This document shows, piece by piece, positions 40,447 through 41,310 of a DNA stretch of 41,310 bases (positions are counted from its first letter, which is position 1; each line of letters opens with the position of its first letter). The DNA comes from Longimonas sp040409695 (GTDB taxonomy: Bacteria > Bacteroidota > Rhodothermia > Rhodothermales > Salinibacteraceae). The notes under the pieces were generated by a model. It searched no databases, was not told the origin of the DNA, and saw only the letters and a list, made by a program, of their open reading frames with translations. The translations under genes were made by a program, and so were the position numbers. Location: the NCBI RefSeq assembly GCF_040409695.1, contig NZ_JARWGJ010000076.1, positions 1-41,310 on the forward strand. The letters run 5' to 3'.

Positions 40447-41310
40447 CTACAAATCGGCCAGGGCCTTGCCGAACAGGGGGTAGTTGTTCTGAACACCGTC
40501 GTCGAGGTCGATCTCGATCTGCTGGTTGGCTACGTCTTTCAGGATCTCGTCGTAGGCGGCGGCGTCGGCGGCTTGTTCGTGGAGGCGGTCGAGCTGCTTG
40601 ACGTCGCTGGCGGTGCGCTCGGTTTCGGGGAGGGCCTCCAGCGCGTCGATGGCGCTGCCCAGGTGGTCCTGGTATGTGTGCAGGTACTGCCGCCGCACCT
40701 CCTGGGCGGTGAACTTGGTCATGCGGTGCATGTAGGCCAGCACCTGAAAGTGCCCCTTGGGACTCTGAAACAGCCAGTAGATGGGCTTTTTGCCGTAGTA
40801 GTTTACGCTGTACTGCTTCTTGTGGTAGTCATCGTAGAAGTCGCCCACGAGCCACTCGTCCATCGTTTTCTCGTAGCTGCGCTTTAGGCCGCGGCTGCGC
40901 CCGATGGAGAGCGCCCGGTTGATGACATTCATGCTGCGGGTTTCTTCGTCTTCGCCCCAGAGCAGCCGCAGAATCTCGCGCATGCGGTAGGTGGCGTCGT
41001 CGCTGAAGGGGCTGTCGGGGCCCATGAGCGGGACGAGGCCGTTGTCGTCGATCTCGAATAGCTCGGTGCCGCTGGATTCCGACCCACAGAGCGGCGTGGG
41101 TACGTCGTACGGAGCAAGCTCGTCGTCCGACGGATCGGGGTGGGCGATGTGCAGCCCGTCGTGCCCGAGGCGGTAGCGGCCCATCATGACGCCGATGCCG
41201 TAGCTGAGGAGCTGCCGGATGGGCACTTCCATCTTGAAGAGGGCCTCGTCGGGGTCGTCCTCCAGAAAACGCGCGCGCAGCTCAGCGTCGCTCAGGTCGT
41301 CGCGCTCGGC
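40447..41310 (-). CDS. pglX: BREX-1 adenine-specific DNA methyltransferase PglX, C-terminal part
   Basis: 287 residues are visible; the gene runs off the right end of the window, so the SAM-binding and NPPY motifs are not seen. Recognition rests on the C-terminal PglX/BrxX region (PIRQLLSYGIGVMMGRYRLG, DFYDDYHKKQYSVNYYGKKP, YWLFQSPKGHFQVLAYMHRM) and on its position upstream of pglZ and brxL. PglX methylates adenine in a non-palindromic BREX site and takes part in phage exclusion. The gene order pglX-pglZ-brxL predicts brxA, brxB and brxC just beyond the edge. Confidence 0.93.
   Translation of the reverse strand, partial: AERDDLSDAELRARFLEDDPDEALFKMEVPIRQLLSYGIGVMMGRYRLGHDGLHIAHPDPSDDELAPYDVPTPLCGSESSGTELFEIDDNGLVPLMGPDSPFSDDATYRMREILRLLWGEDEETRSMNVINRALSIGRSRGLKRSYEKTMDEWLVGDFYDDYHKKQYSVNYYGKKPIYWLFQSPKGHFQVLAYMHRMTKFTAQEVRRQYLHTYQDHLGSAIDALEALPETERTASDVKQLDRLHEQAADAAAYDEILKDVANQQIEIDLDDGVQNNYPLFGKALADL

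Overview
The window is GC-rich bacterial DNA. The gene content points to the Bacteroidota/Rhodothermota side, most likely a Rhodothermales-like (Salinibacter-type) organism. The signs are a SusC/SusD pair, many lipoproteins with canonical lipoboxes, two 6-bladed beta-propeller lipoproteins, large secreted peptidases, few obvious Shine-Dalgarno sites and strongly acidic proteins. This assignment is inference; no rRNA or other taxonomic marker is present.

Layout. (1) 1-3.5 kb, plus strand: the 3' part of typA/bipA, then two tandem paralogous beta-propeller lipoproteins. (2) 3.5-12.5 kb, minus strand: two secreted amidohydrolases of the dipeptidase/imidazolonepropionase type, a very small lipoprotein, and a susC-susD-lipoprotein operon with a strong hairpin between susC and susD. 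(3) 12.5-14.2 kb: a 1.6-kb stretch without genes, full of decayed palindromic repeats, ending at tRNA-Asn(GTT) with a terminator and a plausible promoter. (4) 14.4-19.7 kb, minus strand: an M1 aminopeptidase, an alpha/beta hydrolase and a degenerate NtrC-like regulator. (5) 20.2-29.0 kb: housekeeping and secreted genes (shikimate kinase, animal-type haem peroxidase, truA, an M28/PSMA-like peptidase, arginine deiminase, tadA, a cyclase-family lipoprotein). Several 3' ends carry palindromes or small tandem duplications. (6) 29.4-41.3 kb: a defence island. It holds a FitAB/VapBC-type toxin-antitoxin pair and a three-gene plus-strand operon (nuclease-RecQ-like helicase fusion, tail-anchored coiled-coil protein, small third gene broken by one in-frame stop). 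Converging on it is the 3' half of a type I BREX system (pglX partial, pglZ, brxL).

How the genes work together. The SusCD pair sits among dipeptidase-like amidohydrolases, an M1 aminopeptidase and an M28 carboxypeptidase. No glycoside hydrolase is visible. The region therefore looks like a peptide-scavenging locus rather than a glycan one (inference). The right end is anti-phage: BREX plus an apparently separate helicase/nuclease/membrane-coil module. That module is the best candidate for an undescribed system in this window. Its third gene is interrupted here, so the system may be inactive, may use readthrough, or may contain a sequence error.
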